From Theropithecus gelada (Eukaryota > Chordata > Mammalia > Primates > Cercopithecidae), in NCBI RefSeq assembly GCF_003255815.1, contig NC_037668.1, forward strand, positions 87,155,783 through 87,219,782: DNA of 64,000 nucleotides, in the 5' to 3' direction. A program made the translations under genes and the position numbers. Shown in pieces: positions 21,726-33,545 of the stretch (the first letter of the stretch is position 1; each line of letters begins with the position of its first letter). A model generated the notes under the pieces. That model was given only the letters and a program-made list of their open reading frames with translations. It ran no database searches and had not been told where the DNA came from.

Positions 21726-23570
21726 AACTCAATAAGGAGCTGTTGCAGTACTCCATGGGAGAACTAATGAAACCTGAATTAGGCACTGTAAGTTGGAAGG
21801 AGATGGGTCCTAGAAATTTTTAGAGGATAATATCAATAGGACATTGAGACTGATTGGCTGTGAGGAGTGAGTCAGATGGAAGAGTCAGAGCTGACCACTC
21901 ACTTTGTTATTGCTGTCATTTATCTTCTCCTTGTCCTTCGCCTAGAGTCAGATGTCAGAGGGAGTTGGGTAGAATTTGGAGTTTTATCTGTCTTGAGATG
22001 TACTAGGACCACCATAGCTCTTGGGCAAAGTCACCTGGGTCCTAGTCCTGCAAATATGGAATTTAATCATGTCCTTTTCATTTAAAGTTTATGTGTTTCA
22101 GGTTGACATTTGTCTCCTTAATAAGAATTGTCAGATGAAAGGAAAAATGCCATTTGAATTTTTCATAACCCCCAGCAGTCTGGCTTTTCCATTTGGTCTC
22201 AATGATTCTGACTCTCATCTTAATGAAGGCCAAATGTAAATTAAGTTCTGTCAGGCTTGAGCTGCTGGGGTCTCCTATCTTTATAAACATGAAACATTGT
22301 AGGGTAACAAGGTGCAGACTGAGGAAGGTCAAGAGAATTGGTGAGCTGATGTGGATCCTGACAGCTCAATGTTAATGGAAGAGAATTAACGTGACTTGTA
22401 GGGGCTACATGGAGATCTTCCAAGCTGTCTTTTAACTCATTTCCTCTTTTGCCATTGTCAGCAGAGCAGAAAGCTAATGATTTTATAGTTTGAGATTTTC
22501 CTTGCTTATTCCAAAGTTTGGAACCAACTGTCTGTAATGTCACAGGATTTTGTTGATGGGTTCAGGAAATATACCTACTGCTTCTCTCTCCCCTGTCCGT
22601 GCCCCTGTGCTTCTGTCTTCCTGATAACATCCTGGGAAAATGAGGAAATGATTCTCCAATTGGTAGATTCTTTGGGGGAACCTGGGGGTTTGGGTGGCTA
22701 GAGAGGTGGCTTGATAACTTCCTGCTAGCTGTGGAAGCTGCCACTTGAGTGCTTTGCAGTAGGACCTGCTGAAAAGAAAACCCTGCTGCAGGTCAGGGAA
22801 GCCTGGTTCTTCTGGTTCTTTCTGTAACATGAGAGGCTGGCCAAAGCTAATTTTTAAAACCTTATTTGGCCTTATTTTGTCACTCTTGTTGATGATCTGA
22901 TAACATCTTTTCTCTATCTTGGTCTAATCTTGAAACTTCATGAAAGATAGATAATATCAATTTCTTTCCTTGAAATGCCACCATTTAAATAGATGGCAGT
23001 ATGGTGGAAACTAGTTTTTCTTAGTTAGTTACTGTCTAACTCAGTGTGCTGAGCTATAAAATGAGGACAATAGTATCAGTCTTGTAGAGTTATGAGTTAG
23101 TGAGAGATTTGTAAAGTGGCTTATATAATAGATATTCCAATAGTACTTTATTTTCATTATCATTGTGTTTAAAAGTGCTTGTTTCTACTGATGTGCATTT
23201 CAGTAACATCCTATCACTAACTGAGATAATTTTGAAGACTAAAATATATTATTTCATGGGGCTGGTCATAATGAGTGATATGTTTTTTCCTGTTTTATTC
23301 AGGAAAATTCTGGAAACCATCATCAAGGTTTCTAGAGACAATCAGAAAATAGAGAATAGAAGAGCACAGAACATATTTTCAGTCATTCATTTATTTGAAT
23401 CACCCACATCCTATGTGGCGATGTGTAATACCTATGCCAAAGGCAGCCAACTTCGAACTGTGAAGCTGATTAACTTACTTGAGTACCTTCTACTTGTTTC
23501 CCTTAACATTTACCAATGCTACCAGCCCCAGAATGTTTTTACTTCACAAGAGTTATTTTATTTAATCTTT

Positions 23571-23649
23571 TTTTTTTTTTTTTTTTTTTTTTGAGACGGA
23601 GTCTCGCTCTGTCGCCCAGGCTGGAGTGCAGTAGCCGGATCTCAGTTCA
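23571..23649 (-). mobile_element. Young AluY fragment with 14-bp duplication
   Basis: A T-run of about 25-30 is followed by only the last ~57 bases of an antisense Alu (gagacggagtctcgctctgt … gtagccggatctcagttca). It is flanked by tttatttaatcttt at 23557-23570 and 23650-23663. It is inserted in a MIR. The GCCGGATCTCAG variant is the form I associate with Old World monkey AluY subfamilies; human AluY usually has GGCGCGATCTCGG there. Confidence 0.9.
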
Positions 23650-23654
23650 TTTAT

Positions 23655-23790
23655 TTAATCTTTACACCCATCTGTGGGACAGATATTATCTCTTTTTATT
23701 TTACCAGATGAAGAAACTGAAGCTCAAAAATGGTAAATAACTTACTCGTGGTCTCATACTATGTAAGCAAACCCATGTCAAGAGCTGCAC
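23655..23790 (-). repeat. MIR fragment
   Basis: The antisense core accagatgaagaaactgaag is followed by ctcaaaaatggtaaataact and a tcatactatgtaagcaaacc block. The AluY fragment interrupts its left end. Confidence 0.6.
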
Positions 23791-23939
23791 CATTAGCTCT
23801 GTTCCCCCATTTGCTACCTTATGGGAACCTGTGCACTTTCAGTGTGGGAATCCAGAAGTGGTCTCTGCCACCAAGAAATTACAGTCTAGTTAAAGAATAA
23901 AGATACAGAGCAACCAAGCAGTAAGAGCAGAACAAGAAA

Positions 23940-24540
23940 ATAGATGAAAATAAGAGCTAAAGTGTATGCAGTGCTTGTTAATACATCTAGTACTTTTCTA
24001 AGCATTTTACCCATGATAATTCATTTATTTCTCACAGTTACCCTATAGTTATTGTCTTGTTCTTTTCTTTTATTTTCTTTCTTTTTCTTTTTTTTTTTTT
24101 TTTTAATTGAAACAGGGTCTTGCTCTGTCACCCAGGTTGGAGTAAGTACAGTAGCAAAATCTTGGCTCATTGGAACCTTTGCCTCCCAGGCTTGAGTGGC
24201 TCTCCCACCCCAGCCTCCTGAGTAACTGGGACTACAGGCACACGCCACCATGCCCAGCTAATTTGTGTATTTTTTTGTAGAGATGGGGTTTTGCCATGTT
24301 GCCCAGGCTGGTCTCAAACTCCTGAGTTCAAGTGATCCACCCTCCTCGGCCTCCCAGAATGCTGGGATTACAGGTGTGAGCCTAATTATTGTCTTTTACA
24401 GATGAGGAAACAGGCGCAGAGACTTTAAGCAACTTGCCCTAGGTCACTCAGCTAATAAGCGTCAAGGCTGGGATTTGAAGTTTGGCATTTCACATCCAGC
24501 GTATGGGCTCATCACCATTTTGCTCTACTGCCTCTTCTAG
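23940..24540 (-). repeat. MIR split by an Alu
   Basis: The left part (23940-24058) holds tctagtacttttctaagcat and gataattcatttatttctca. The right part (24386-24540) holds tttacagatgaggaaacagg, gcaacttgccctaggtcact and a gctgggatttgaagtttgg end. The Alu at 24059-24385 lies between the halves. Confidence 0.8.
24059..24385 (-). mobile_element. Alu (old, AluJ-like) inserted in MIR
   Basis: A T/C-rich tail (24059-24105) and a diverged antisense Alu body are flanked by the 10-bp duplication ttattgtctt (24049-24058 and 24386-24395). Confidence 0.88.
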
Positions 24541-24649
24541 CATTTGCTTTGCAGGCTTTGCATAAACTAGTGTAGGGAAGACATTTGTGGGTGATGGCTT
24601 TGGGAGGATCTGAGGCTGTGAACAATGGTCAGTAGCTTCATTGTTTCAT

Positions 24650-25185
24650 TTAAGAAATATTGAGTGTCTCCTGTGTGAGAGGCACTGTGCTGGGCACTGG
24701 GGATGCCAAGGTGAATGAGTGGGACAAGGGCCCTGGGGGAGGCTTCTGGGAACTTAAGAGTCTAGTGTAGAGAGGCAGAAAATAGACACACACAAAGTGA
24801 TTTTGTTTTCTGAAAAATGCTATGAAGGAAAAACACAGATGAACAGATTTGGCATGGCTAGTGTGGGCCTCTCTTGGGAGTTTTGTTTGACCTGAATGAT
24901 GAGATAGGAAGGAGGAGCAACAGATTCACTGCGGGGGAGGAAAGCACCTCATGAGATCAGCAGAGGTCAGCTGGGCCGGGAGGGTATGAGCAAGGCACAG
25001 AGGTGTAGGAGGGGGTTTGGCGAAGTGGGCAAGGGCTGCCACATGCACAGCCTTGAGGCCAGGGGCAGGAGTTTGGGTTTTATTCCAAGAACAGTGGGAA
25101 ATGGTTGATGGGTTTTAAACATGGGTGTGACACAATATGTTTTATGACTTTGAAAAAATCATTCTGGCACATGTGCTAGGTAGAT
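24650..25185 (-). repeat. L2 copy, long
   Basis: The antisense L2 runs from agaaatattgagtgtctcct and gcactgtgctgggcactggg through an internal part to aggggcaggagtttgggttt, gatgggttttaaacatgggt and a gaaaaaatcattctggcac end. Confidence 0.75.
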
Positions 25186-25519
25186 AGTAAATATTTGTAT
25201 AGCAACAACAAAGTTCATACTGTAGTGTTAAAGGGAAGAAAAGTTAGAAGACTAATGAACAGTCTACAGTCTTATAAATACATTTGTTTTAAGAAACTAT
25301 CAGTACGGAAAAAAAGACTGGCCATATACACGCAAAAAAACATTAATACTGGTACACTCTCCATGGTTGGAATAGTTTGCTACTGTTTTAGCACAATGCT
25401 CATGCTTTTATTACATAGTAATTTTCCATTCAAAGCTTGTAGTCATAGCTAACCTTTCTGGTTGACAACACTTCATTATTGAGCAAGGGATTTTTTTTTT
25501 CTTTCTTTTTGGGCTTATT

Positions 25520-25985
25520 TTCCTAAAAAGCACCATGCTAGGGATTTCACAGGGAGAATTTCATCTCTGCCCTTTAGTGACATAGTATAACAGCCTGCTG
25601 TTTTACTGTATCTGTATGGCAGTATGAGGAAGCCAAGACTCAGGGGACTTAAGTAGCATCCCCAAAGCTACACAGAGGTAAGTTGTAGAGCCCAGGTTCT
25701 CACCTAGTCCAGTCTGCCTCCAGCTCCTGGGTTCTAACTATTGCCTCTTACTGCCTGCTTTTAAAGGGCACTCATTTCTTCCCACTTGGCAGGGCTACAG
25801 GCTGGCAGACCACTGGCTGGATCTGGTCCCCAGACAGGTTTAGTTTGACCTACCATGTGCTTGGAAAAAAAATAAACAATTTTAAATTAGTTTCCAATAT
25901 TTAAAAATTGAGAAATTTTATCTGAAAATTCAGATTATTTATTTTCCTGAATAAATAATGAAAGAACCTGGCAATACAAGGTCCA
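25520..25985. repeat. MIR (-) followed by a MER-type relic
   Basis: 25520-25740 is an antisense MIR (gacttaagtagcatccccaa, gctacacagaggtaagttg, gagcccaggttctcac). 25795-25985 resembles the actatggcc-type hAT relic (gctggcagaccactggctgg), though it is badly degraded. Confidence 0.5.
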
Positions 25986-26224
25986 CAGTTGCATGCGAAA
26001 GGGATCGGCTGGAGCTGAATAGGGGCTGCCTTCTTTAGAAGGGGTCAGCATTCTTCATTTTGCAGCAGTCCCCACCCAGCCTGCTGCATTCATTTCCTTT
26101 TTCAGCCCTATCCCTCTGAGCACTTGAATTTGAGACTTAGGTGTGGGAATGTGTTCAAGGAATCTATCATTACTTTTCCTCTAGCAAGCGCTTAGAGAAA
26201 TGGAAAGGCATTCCAGATGGTGAA

Positions 26225-26585
26225 TTTCTTGGTCCAGGGCTCTCATGATTTCATGCCCGTGTTCACTCACACCTCTGGGTCTTTGCTCAGGTTTTTCCTT
26301 CTGCCTGGCAAGCTTATAGTAATTTCTTCCTTCACCAGGAAAACTTTAATAATAGTTCAAAACTCAGCCTTCACTTCCTCCAGGAAGTCTTCCTTGACTT
26401 AGTGTTGATTAAGGGTCCTACCCTTTGTCCCCTGTGGCATTCTATGCTTATCTCTACCCTAGAATTTAATTGCATTACATTGTGCTTTATTTATCTCAGT
26501 CTCCCTAGCCTCTAGAGCACTGTTTAAATTCTAACATTAATAACTTAGTATATGTTTTGATGGGTGGATGAATGAGTGAATGAAC
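26225..26585 (+). repeat. L2 copy
   Basis: The sense L2 reads tctgggtctttgctcaggtt, tttccttctgcctggcaagc, tcctccaggaagtcttcctt and ggtggatgaatgagtgaatg. Confidence 0.8.
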
Positions 26586-27264
26586 TTATTAAACCATCTC
26601 ATGCCATTTTTGATTGCTGGGTGTGTTTGTCCAATCATTTCATTCCAAACTAAAGGTTCACTGCATGTCCATCATAAGTTAATTTTCTCTTCCTCACTGT
26701 GGAAAATGAGATTTGAGCATTACTGTTCCTTTCCATCCTAGAGCCACCCCTTGGCTGCAGTCCTGTTACCTGAGTCACAGCTTATTTTGTAGGCAAAGTG
26801 AAGGCTCTAGACTGAGACAGCAACTCCTCTGGGCCTCTCCACTGTGTCTTTGGACTCCTATAATGGATACCCCTTTAAGTGGCTCCCTTCACTCCCCAGG
26901 AGAATCCAAGACTCATCTTCTCAATCAAAAAGCCTCTCTTTAGAATGTTTATACCAGGGCCCTGTATATTGGTCCAGATTCCTCCCAGCCTTTGAGGAAT
27001 GCAGACAGTATTGTCAGCTGCTGTTAGGGCGTGTGTTATGGATTTTCTCTCCAGGGTGGGTACTGGACTTGTAACTAAATACACTGAATGTTGAGGCTGA
27101 TGGCTTGCCTTCATCTACCTGGACAGTGAATCCTTTCCTTATTATCCTGTATTTGCATATTTGATTTATACCAAATATGTGTTGCAGTCTTTTGGTTTTA
27201 TAGTTCAGCAAAGTAATTTTTAAAAGGCAGACGAAAGAAAAAAAGTTCTTGGCCAGATATCTTG

Positions 27265-27460
27265 TAACATTTAATAAATGTCAGCTATTATTATAATACT
27301 TTTAAAAATTTGACTTTATGGCTATGGCAGACTTTCATAAATATTTCCTTTATATGATCTATGACATGACCTTGTGGGATAAATATTACTACTTCTCACA
27401 TATTACAGATGAAGACAAGCCTCAAAGAGATGAAATGACTTCTCTACAGGTATCAAATCT
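27265..27460 (-). repeat. MIR copy
   Basis: The antisense MIR reads taataaatgtcagctattat, a ttatatgatctatgacatga block, ttacagatgaagacaagcct and caaagagatgaaatgacttc. Confidence 0.7.
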
Positions 27461-27541
27461 TGGTGTAGGTCCTTTGGCCTTAAACTGGAGCCAAATGAAG
27501 GCCCTTGGATCTTAATGAAGGTCCTTTTGGCTCTAAATTCT

Positions 27542-27586
<45 letters not shown>

Positions 27587-27588
27587 CT
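27542..27588. repeat. TG microsatellite
   Basis: About 22-23 uninterrupted TG units. The Cys-Val (+) and Thr-His (-) repeat ORFs over it are artefacts of the repeat. Confidence 0.97.
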
Positions 27589-27599
27589 GCTGTACCATG

Positions 27600-27752
27600 T
27601 TTCTTCCTCATTTGGGTTGGTGGATTTTCAGCTCCATAAAAGCAGGGACAAAAATCTATCTCTTCATACCTTACTGTTTTATATCCCCAGAACCAAACAC
27701 TGTGTTTGGCATTGAAAAAATACTCAATAAACATTTACTAAATGAATTCATG
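27600..27752 (+). repeat. L2 3' end
   Basis: The sense L2 end reads cagctccataaaagcaggga, ttttatatccccagaaccaa, ctcaataaacatttactaaa and tgaattcatg. Confidence 0.75.
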
Positions 27753-28115
27753 TCCCCTGGCCAGCCAGGAGCCAACCATGTGACTGTAGTACTGAAGACC
27801 ACATGCCTGGCTTACCTGCTGCCAGTCTTCCTGATGGCTCTGCAGGGATGTTGACCACCTCTAGGAGTCATTAGTGTAACCAGAGAGGTGTGAGGAAGGA
27901 CTGTGAAGTTAGGCTTGCTTTATGCATGCATGGTATGATTCTGTGTCAATCAAAAATTGAACAAAATTCGTTTCTCACAGTGGCTAAAATGTAAGTCAAT
28001 CTTACTGGAGGAAAATACTGTCTTTATAGAAACAACACTGAAAAAGACAATGCATTTAATGTGTGTTGTAATGTAGTAACTCATAGCACATAAACTGTCA
28101 GCTTGGAAACCTAGA

Positions 28116-28180
28116 GGCTCAGGGTCAACGGATGTCCACTGAGGCACAGGGTCAACGGATGTCCACTGTCCACTGAGGCA
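28116..28180 (+). repeat. Short tandem duplication, about 28 bp x 2
   Basis: The unit cagggtcaacggatgtccac followed by tgaggca occurs twice, with an extra gtccact in the second copy. Confidence 0.9.
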
Positions 28181-28829
28181 AGGAAGGTAGCAGGCTAGAA
28201 GTCCAAAGAGATGCAAAATGGTAGTCTTTTGGAGGAGTAAGTAAATATCATTTCTCTGAACACCTGGGCTGGTTTTACCTTCTTTTTTTCTGGTTATCCA
28301 AAATGACAATAATTGTTCTGTTATTGTAGGGATATATTTATTTAATAAGTGAAACAAACTTTTGTCTGGTAACTGCTATGTAACTGCTATGTACAAAGTG
28401 CTGTGCCTGGTGATGGGGAGGAAAGGAGGAAGCCAAGCTCACCCTTTATCTCAAGGAGTTCCCATATCTAGTATCAAGAGCAAGAGGTTGTGAAAGCCAT
28501 TACCGCCGCCCCCTCCCCCCCGCCTGCCTGCCGTGTTTTATTATCAAAATTTCAAACCTACAGAAAAGTTGAAAACATTTTACAGTCAATACTCAGAGCC
28601 ATCACCTAGAGCCTGCCATAGACATTTATTGTCCTTGCTTTATGACTTATGTTGTTTCCATCTCTTTGTTCCTCTATCCAGCTTTCATTTTTGGAATAAG
28701 TTGGGAGATCGTTACACTTGGGAAAGCATTTTGAAATATTAAAAGTTGTTTACATTTCTGAAATATTAAATACATTTTAGTTAAGATATTGACTTTGTTT
28801 TATTGCTATCTACATACATGGTCAACACC

Positions 28830-29030
28830 TGTACCAGACTTTATTAAATATCCACTGTGTGCTTTTAAATCTTCTATCCCATTTATTCTTATGAAAATCC
28901 TATGAGGTAGATGTTATCACCTGCTTTGCAGATGAAGAAATTGGGGATGGAGGGAATTAAGTAGATGGCCACTTATCAACTCTATTACCTCTGGCAATGT
29001 TGGAATACAAACCTAGGTTTCTGACTCTAA
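28830..29030 (-). repeat. MIR copy
   Basis: The antisense MIR reads tattaaatatccactgtgtg, tcctatgaggtagatgttat, cacctgctttgcagatgaag and a ggaatacaaacctaggtttc end. Confidence 0.75.
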
Positions 29031-29124
29031 GAAATGAATTTGAAAAATTATTGTAAAGGTGAGCTGATGAAACACCAGCCGTTATCACACAGGTACCCCT
29101 GTCTACAGATGAGACATCATTGGA

Positions 29125-29265
29125 GCTTACCTAAGTAAAGCAAAGCAAGCAATTAGAAAATAAAAGCACTCTCATTTTACTGATTAATTATTCACTATTT
29201 TCTTAATAATGGCTTTATTTTTCTATCATTTTTATTATTATTACTTCACTTTGATTAGAGAAAAC
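29125..29265 (+). repeat. Copy A of a second diverged direct duplication
   Basis: About 140 bp from gcttacctaagtaaagcaaa to a ttattattacttcactttga block recur at 30005-30155 in the same orientation, about 0.88 kb away, at roughly 80% identity by eye. Confidence 0.85.
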
Positions 29266-30004
29266 CACTTCTGATGGTTTAAGTTAAAAATCCCAGATAA
29301 CACATTTGTTTGGCATAAATTTTTAAGGCAAATATGAACTCTAGAATAAAACATTATCAAAGTTATTAAAAGTTTAGCTGTTCAAAGTTAGACTCAAAAT
29401 GAAAGAATTATACTTGAGACTGGGTGAGATCTTTTGTTTGTGCCCCAGGGCATTATAGCTACCTCTCCAAGAGCTGGCTTTGTCCTCTTCTTTGCATTCC
29501 CCTGACGTGTTTGTAATGAGAAAGAGTGACTAAATGATGGAATGAGTTCCTTACCTCTTCTGAACCCAGGGGTCCTGGAAGTCTGACATAGCTAAGACCT
29601 CCCTGGAGGCTTGTCTGTTCATCCAGCATGGCCACTCTGGATTCCTATAAAGGCTCTTGTCTCTCTGAATCCTCCCTATATGGAGAGGCTATGGGTTAGA
29701 TAAACTTGTGAGTGTTCAGTAATAAAAAAAGGCCTGATCTCAACTCTGCGGCCCTGTCAATACCCATGCCTATGCCCCCTGGAAAAGCTACATCAGTGTA
29801 GCTTCTAGGCTTGTAATCTCAATGATCAGTGTCTTTTGGCTCAAAAATGCAAAGTGAGGGAATATTCAGAGGAAATTAGAGAGCTGCCTAAGTGACTCTG
29901 TCCTACCTGGCCTCTGTTTCTCATTGTGGCTTTGCTAAAGGGTCTGAACCGTGGCATGGACGTACATTTTTTTCTCAGTAATGCTACATGTGTAGAGTAT
30001 TGAT

Positions 30005-30155
30005 GCTTACCCAAGCAAAGCAAAACAAGCAATTAGGAAATACAATCTCTCTCTCATTTCACTGATTAGTTATTCATAATTTTATTAATAATAAGGACTT
30101 TATTTTTCTATCATTTTTATTATTATTATTATTGTTTCACCACTGATTAGTGAAA
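30005..30155 (+). repeat. Copy B of a second diverged direct duplication
   Basis: This begins gcttacccaagcaaagcaaa, then acaagcaattaggaaatac, and contains tttatttttctatcattttt followed by TTA repeats, parallel to 29125-29265. The ATT/TTA run is longer here. Confidence 0.85.
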
Positions 30156-30439
30156 ATTATTGGTCCTGGACTATCACCAGTCCCTGTTCTGGCATTTGGG
30201 AACAACTGGTGCGTGTAAGCCCTGAAACTCTCCTTCAGCGCTGGCATTCTGTGAACCTGAGAGAGATGAGAAGAGAACCAGGGACTAGAATAAAGCCTAC
30301 TGCAGTTGTCTTGGCATGAGGCTGTGTGGCTTGGCTTTGGATGGGGGTCACAGACAAGCCCACGGACCTGAGAAAGAGAGTGAATCACTGTGTAAGTATT
30401 TATCGAGCACCTCCCATGTCCTGGGAAGCAGCAGCTGGA

Positions 30440-30590
30440 GAATGGTGAAGGAGTACTGAGTTTGGAGTTCAAGTGGCCAGGGCTTTCCCCCAGGCTTTCT
30501 ACCTATTATCTGCATCATCTGGGCAATTCAGTTCATTTATGGGCCTTAGTTTTCTGTCTAAAAAATTGTGTTGATGTAGTGTTATGTATC
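30440..30590 (+). repeat. MIR copy
   Basis: The sense MIR reads gagttcaagtggccagggct, a ctgcatcatctgggcaattc block and gggccttagttttctgtcta. Confidence 0.55.
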
Positions 30591-30779
30591 AGAAGGTATT
30601 TGATAAATTGTAGAATGTAGGTGGTAGTGATAGATTTTCAGATGATAGTGATAGAAAAAGTTGATTTTTGGAAAGAAAATTAGTAAGGTCTGTTTTTCAT
30701 ATACTTACCTTTAGAGGCAGGTAAGAAATCTAAAAGTGAAGGGAAAAGGAATTCACATTGTTTGAAGGGTAGGCAATTT

Positions 30780-30930
30780 TTAAAATAGTGCTTTTTAATC
30801 ATCCGGACGACTTGGGGAGAGGATATTATTCCTGTTTTAGTGGGTGGGAACAGTCTGAGAGACACTTACTTCATGCAGCTACTGAGTGGGTAAAGCTGGG
30901 GCCCAGCTCAGATCTAACTCCAGCCTGTGC
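30780..30930 (-). repeat. MIR copy, degraded
   Basis: The antisense MIR reads gaggatattattcctgtttt, agtgggtgggaacagtctga and a gagtgggtaaagctggggcc block. Confidence 0.5.
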
Positions 30931-31159
30931 TGTTTCTACAGTAGCTCAGAAACCAAAGCTTAGGAGAGCAGAGGAGCTGGAGACAGTGAATCCATCCGAA
31001 GGCCCTGCCGAGCAAATGCTTCCAGGGCAGTTCCACTTGCATTGTTATTAATACCTTACAGGGTGTCCTTCACGAAGTTCTCAGAATGATGGCTGTAAAA
31101 ATGGGTGTGTGTTTTAGAAATAAAAATATTGTGGTGCTAACAAGTTCCTGCCAGAGTTG

Positions 31160-31330
31160 TTCAAGGACATTCATTCATTCAGCGAATATTTATTGAAAAT
31201 TTGTTTTGTTCCAGATAGTTTGTTAAATATTGGAATATAGTGGTAAAGAAAACAGAGTCGTTATTCCCAGATGCTCGTATTCTAGAAAGGAGATAAGAGA
31301 TAAAGTCACAGTACAGTATTAGTCCAATGG
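31160..31330 (-). repeat. L2 copy
   Basis: The antisense L2 end reads cattcattcattcagcgaat, atttattgaaaatttgtttt and gtggtaaagaaaacagagtc. Confidence 0.7.
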
Positions 31331-32084
31331 GAACTCGGGTTACTCTAGAAATACAGCCCAGTTAGGATCGAGGGGCCTGGGGAGGTAATATGTAGGTTGT
31401 GGGCCAGTGGATGAATTGGAATTGGGTAATAAGCAGTTGAGGTGAGGCAGTGTAAAAGCTGGTCTGGTGGCAGTCTGCGGAAATGAGACCTCCGTGGGGC
31501 TGCATATACAGTATGGTGAGAGCTTAGACTGCAAGAAGCTCTGTGAGTCCGTCAGAAGTTCCTTGAAGTCCCTTTTATATATTCCGTGCTATTAATTACA
31601 GGATTTTTTGCGGGGCTGAAGGGGGACCTCATGGGATGGAGCCAGTTTGCCTTAGCCACAATCAGAGAAAGGCCAGACACTTTTCCCGACTCTTCTATCT
31701 CAAGGACCTGGACCTGAGAACTCCGTAGAAGTTGAGCTTTGAGCACTCACGTCCTCCCTGGGCAGACAGAGCAGCTCTCCTCATTTCAGCTGTCTCAAGA
31801 CTAGACAGTGTGCATGAGAATAAAGCAGTGAATTAACCCCACTTGTCCAAGAGGGTGGGACTGAATATTAGACAGGGCCCTTTCCGCCTCTCTTGGGTGG
31901 TGGGGGGTGATGTGTGACTCAGAGGCAGTGACATCAGCCATGACTTCATTCATCTAGAGGAAAGACAGTGTGCAGACCACGAATACGGCCGGTTTCTGCC
32001 CTCCCTTCTCGATGCTTTGTCTTGCTGGGGACATTGTCATGGTCCTGCTGTTGTTTCCCACACATTTTATTCATATCTCATGTT

Positions 32085-32260
32085 TAAGCTGTTCTTTTTC
32101 TTCATCCGATTCTCTTTGTTCATCTTTTGCTTTTGTCTTTATTTTCCTCTTCTTTCTCCTATTTAATTTTTCTTGTTTCATTTTCTTTCCTATGCTTCTT
32201 CTTTTGTCTCCGTTTTCCATTCTTTCCATTTGCTCTGCCCTTTCTCCTCCATCTGTATCA
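32085..32260 (+). repeat. Polypyrimidine-rich tract, about 175 bp
   Basis: The plus strand is mostly C and T with short TTC, TCC and CTTT blocks and few purines. It lacks a terminal structure or tail. The long ORFs rich in Phe, Leu and Ser across it are a composition effect. Confidence 0.8.
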
Positions 32261-32439
32261 GAAATGTATACGGGAATGCATCCTCCTGCTTCCTATTTCT
32301 TCTTTCCTCTGGGTTTCCCACTAGGTTATTGCTGTCCTAACATTGCTAAAACTGTGTTCACAAAACACTATCCACACAAGGACTGATGGTGGCTCCCATT
32401 CTTTTCTGACCCAAGTATCTAATAGAAATCCAGTTTTAC

Positions 32440-32880
32440 CTCTTACTACTTCTCAGCACAGGTCTCTCAGACTGACCTTCTCATAGTTCCTTCTCCATGG
32501 CCATGGATGCTGCTGATGCTTCTCCCTGCACTTTTACTCAGGCCATTGCCTCAATGTGGACTGACCTCCATCCCATCTTCCTCAGTCTTTGCCTTCCCTC
32601 TACATGCAGATCTGACAATGCCTCCTAAGTAACCCCCTTACTTACCTCCTTCCCACAGCACTGTCTCCTTCGTGATCATACAGAATCCATAGTTTATAAA
32701 TTAATATGTTTTAGAACTTGAATTATTCTGTACTATTTATACATTCTTCCTGCATGTTTCATATGCATAGATTCTTTGTTCCACCTAGCCGGTAACTAAC
32801 CTGAGGATTGGAAGTATATTCCTGCCTTTCATCTTCTATGAGCATACCTGGCACATAGTTGGCCACAAACCAGGACTGAC
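32440..32880 (+). repeat. L2 copy
   Basis: The sense L2 reads ccctgcacttttactcaggc, atctgacaatgcctcctaag, tttgttccacctagccggta and gcatacctggcacatagttg. Confidence 0.7.
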
Positions 32881-33029
32881 AGACCAGGTTTTGCACAGTC
32901 AAGAAATATTTTACTTGAAAAATAGTTATTTGATGCTAATTCTAGGGAAATAGATGAATAAATTATAGTTCTTTCCTAAAAGAAGAGCTCAGAGTCTAGT
33001 AGAAGAGACAGGCCCACACATAATTTGAG

Positions 33030-33545
33030 ATGAACAAGGATTGCAGAGGAAACTAATGTTTACTAGGAGTGTACAAGGATGGGCACATTAACATGTATGA
33101 TCTCATTGAATTGAATTCGGCTAACAGTCTTATGAGTTAAATGTTGCTGCAAATGAACGAAGTGAGACTCATAGACATTAGGTGACCACTAGTGAGAAAT
33201 AACACTGCTAATAAGTAGGAGAACCAACATTTGTACTAAGGTGTGTCAGACTCTAAAGCACCTACTCTTTCCTGAAGAGGGAAGGATGTAGTGAAAGTGA
33301 CATTCTAAGTAATAATAAGTACAATCATAAGTAAAAAGTGCTTACTATGTGCTAGGTGCTGCAAATAGATTACATATATTTGTTCATTTGATCCCCCATC
33401 AACCCTATGGCATAGGCACTATTATTGTCCTCACTAATTTTTATAGGATGAGGAAATTGAGATAAAGAGTAGTTGAGTAGCTTGCTCAAGGCCACATAAC
33501 TACAAAGTACTAGAGCCAGGATATTCACTCTTACATTCTGGCTCT
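33030..33545 (-). repeat. Two MIR copies in tandem
   Basis: Both are antisense. 33030-33260 holds acatgtatgatctcattgaa, gaacgaagtgagactcatag and gtaggagaaccaacatttg. 33310-33545 holds agtgcttactatgtgctagg, ggatgaggaaattgagataa and gctcaaggccacataactac. Confidence 0.75.

Noticed and set aside
23163..23594. 143-codon open frame ending in poly-Phe
   Set aside because: The end is the T-run of the AluY fragment and the rest shows no recognisable protein. It is a chance frame read into a repeat.
27480..27854. Frames with Cys-Val or Thr-His repeats
   Set aside because: Produced by the TG microsatellite at 27542-27588. The same explains the CVCV frames near 42817-43005 and 43797-44006.
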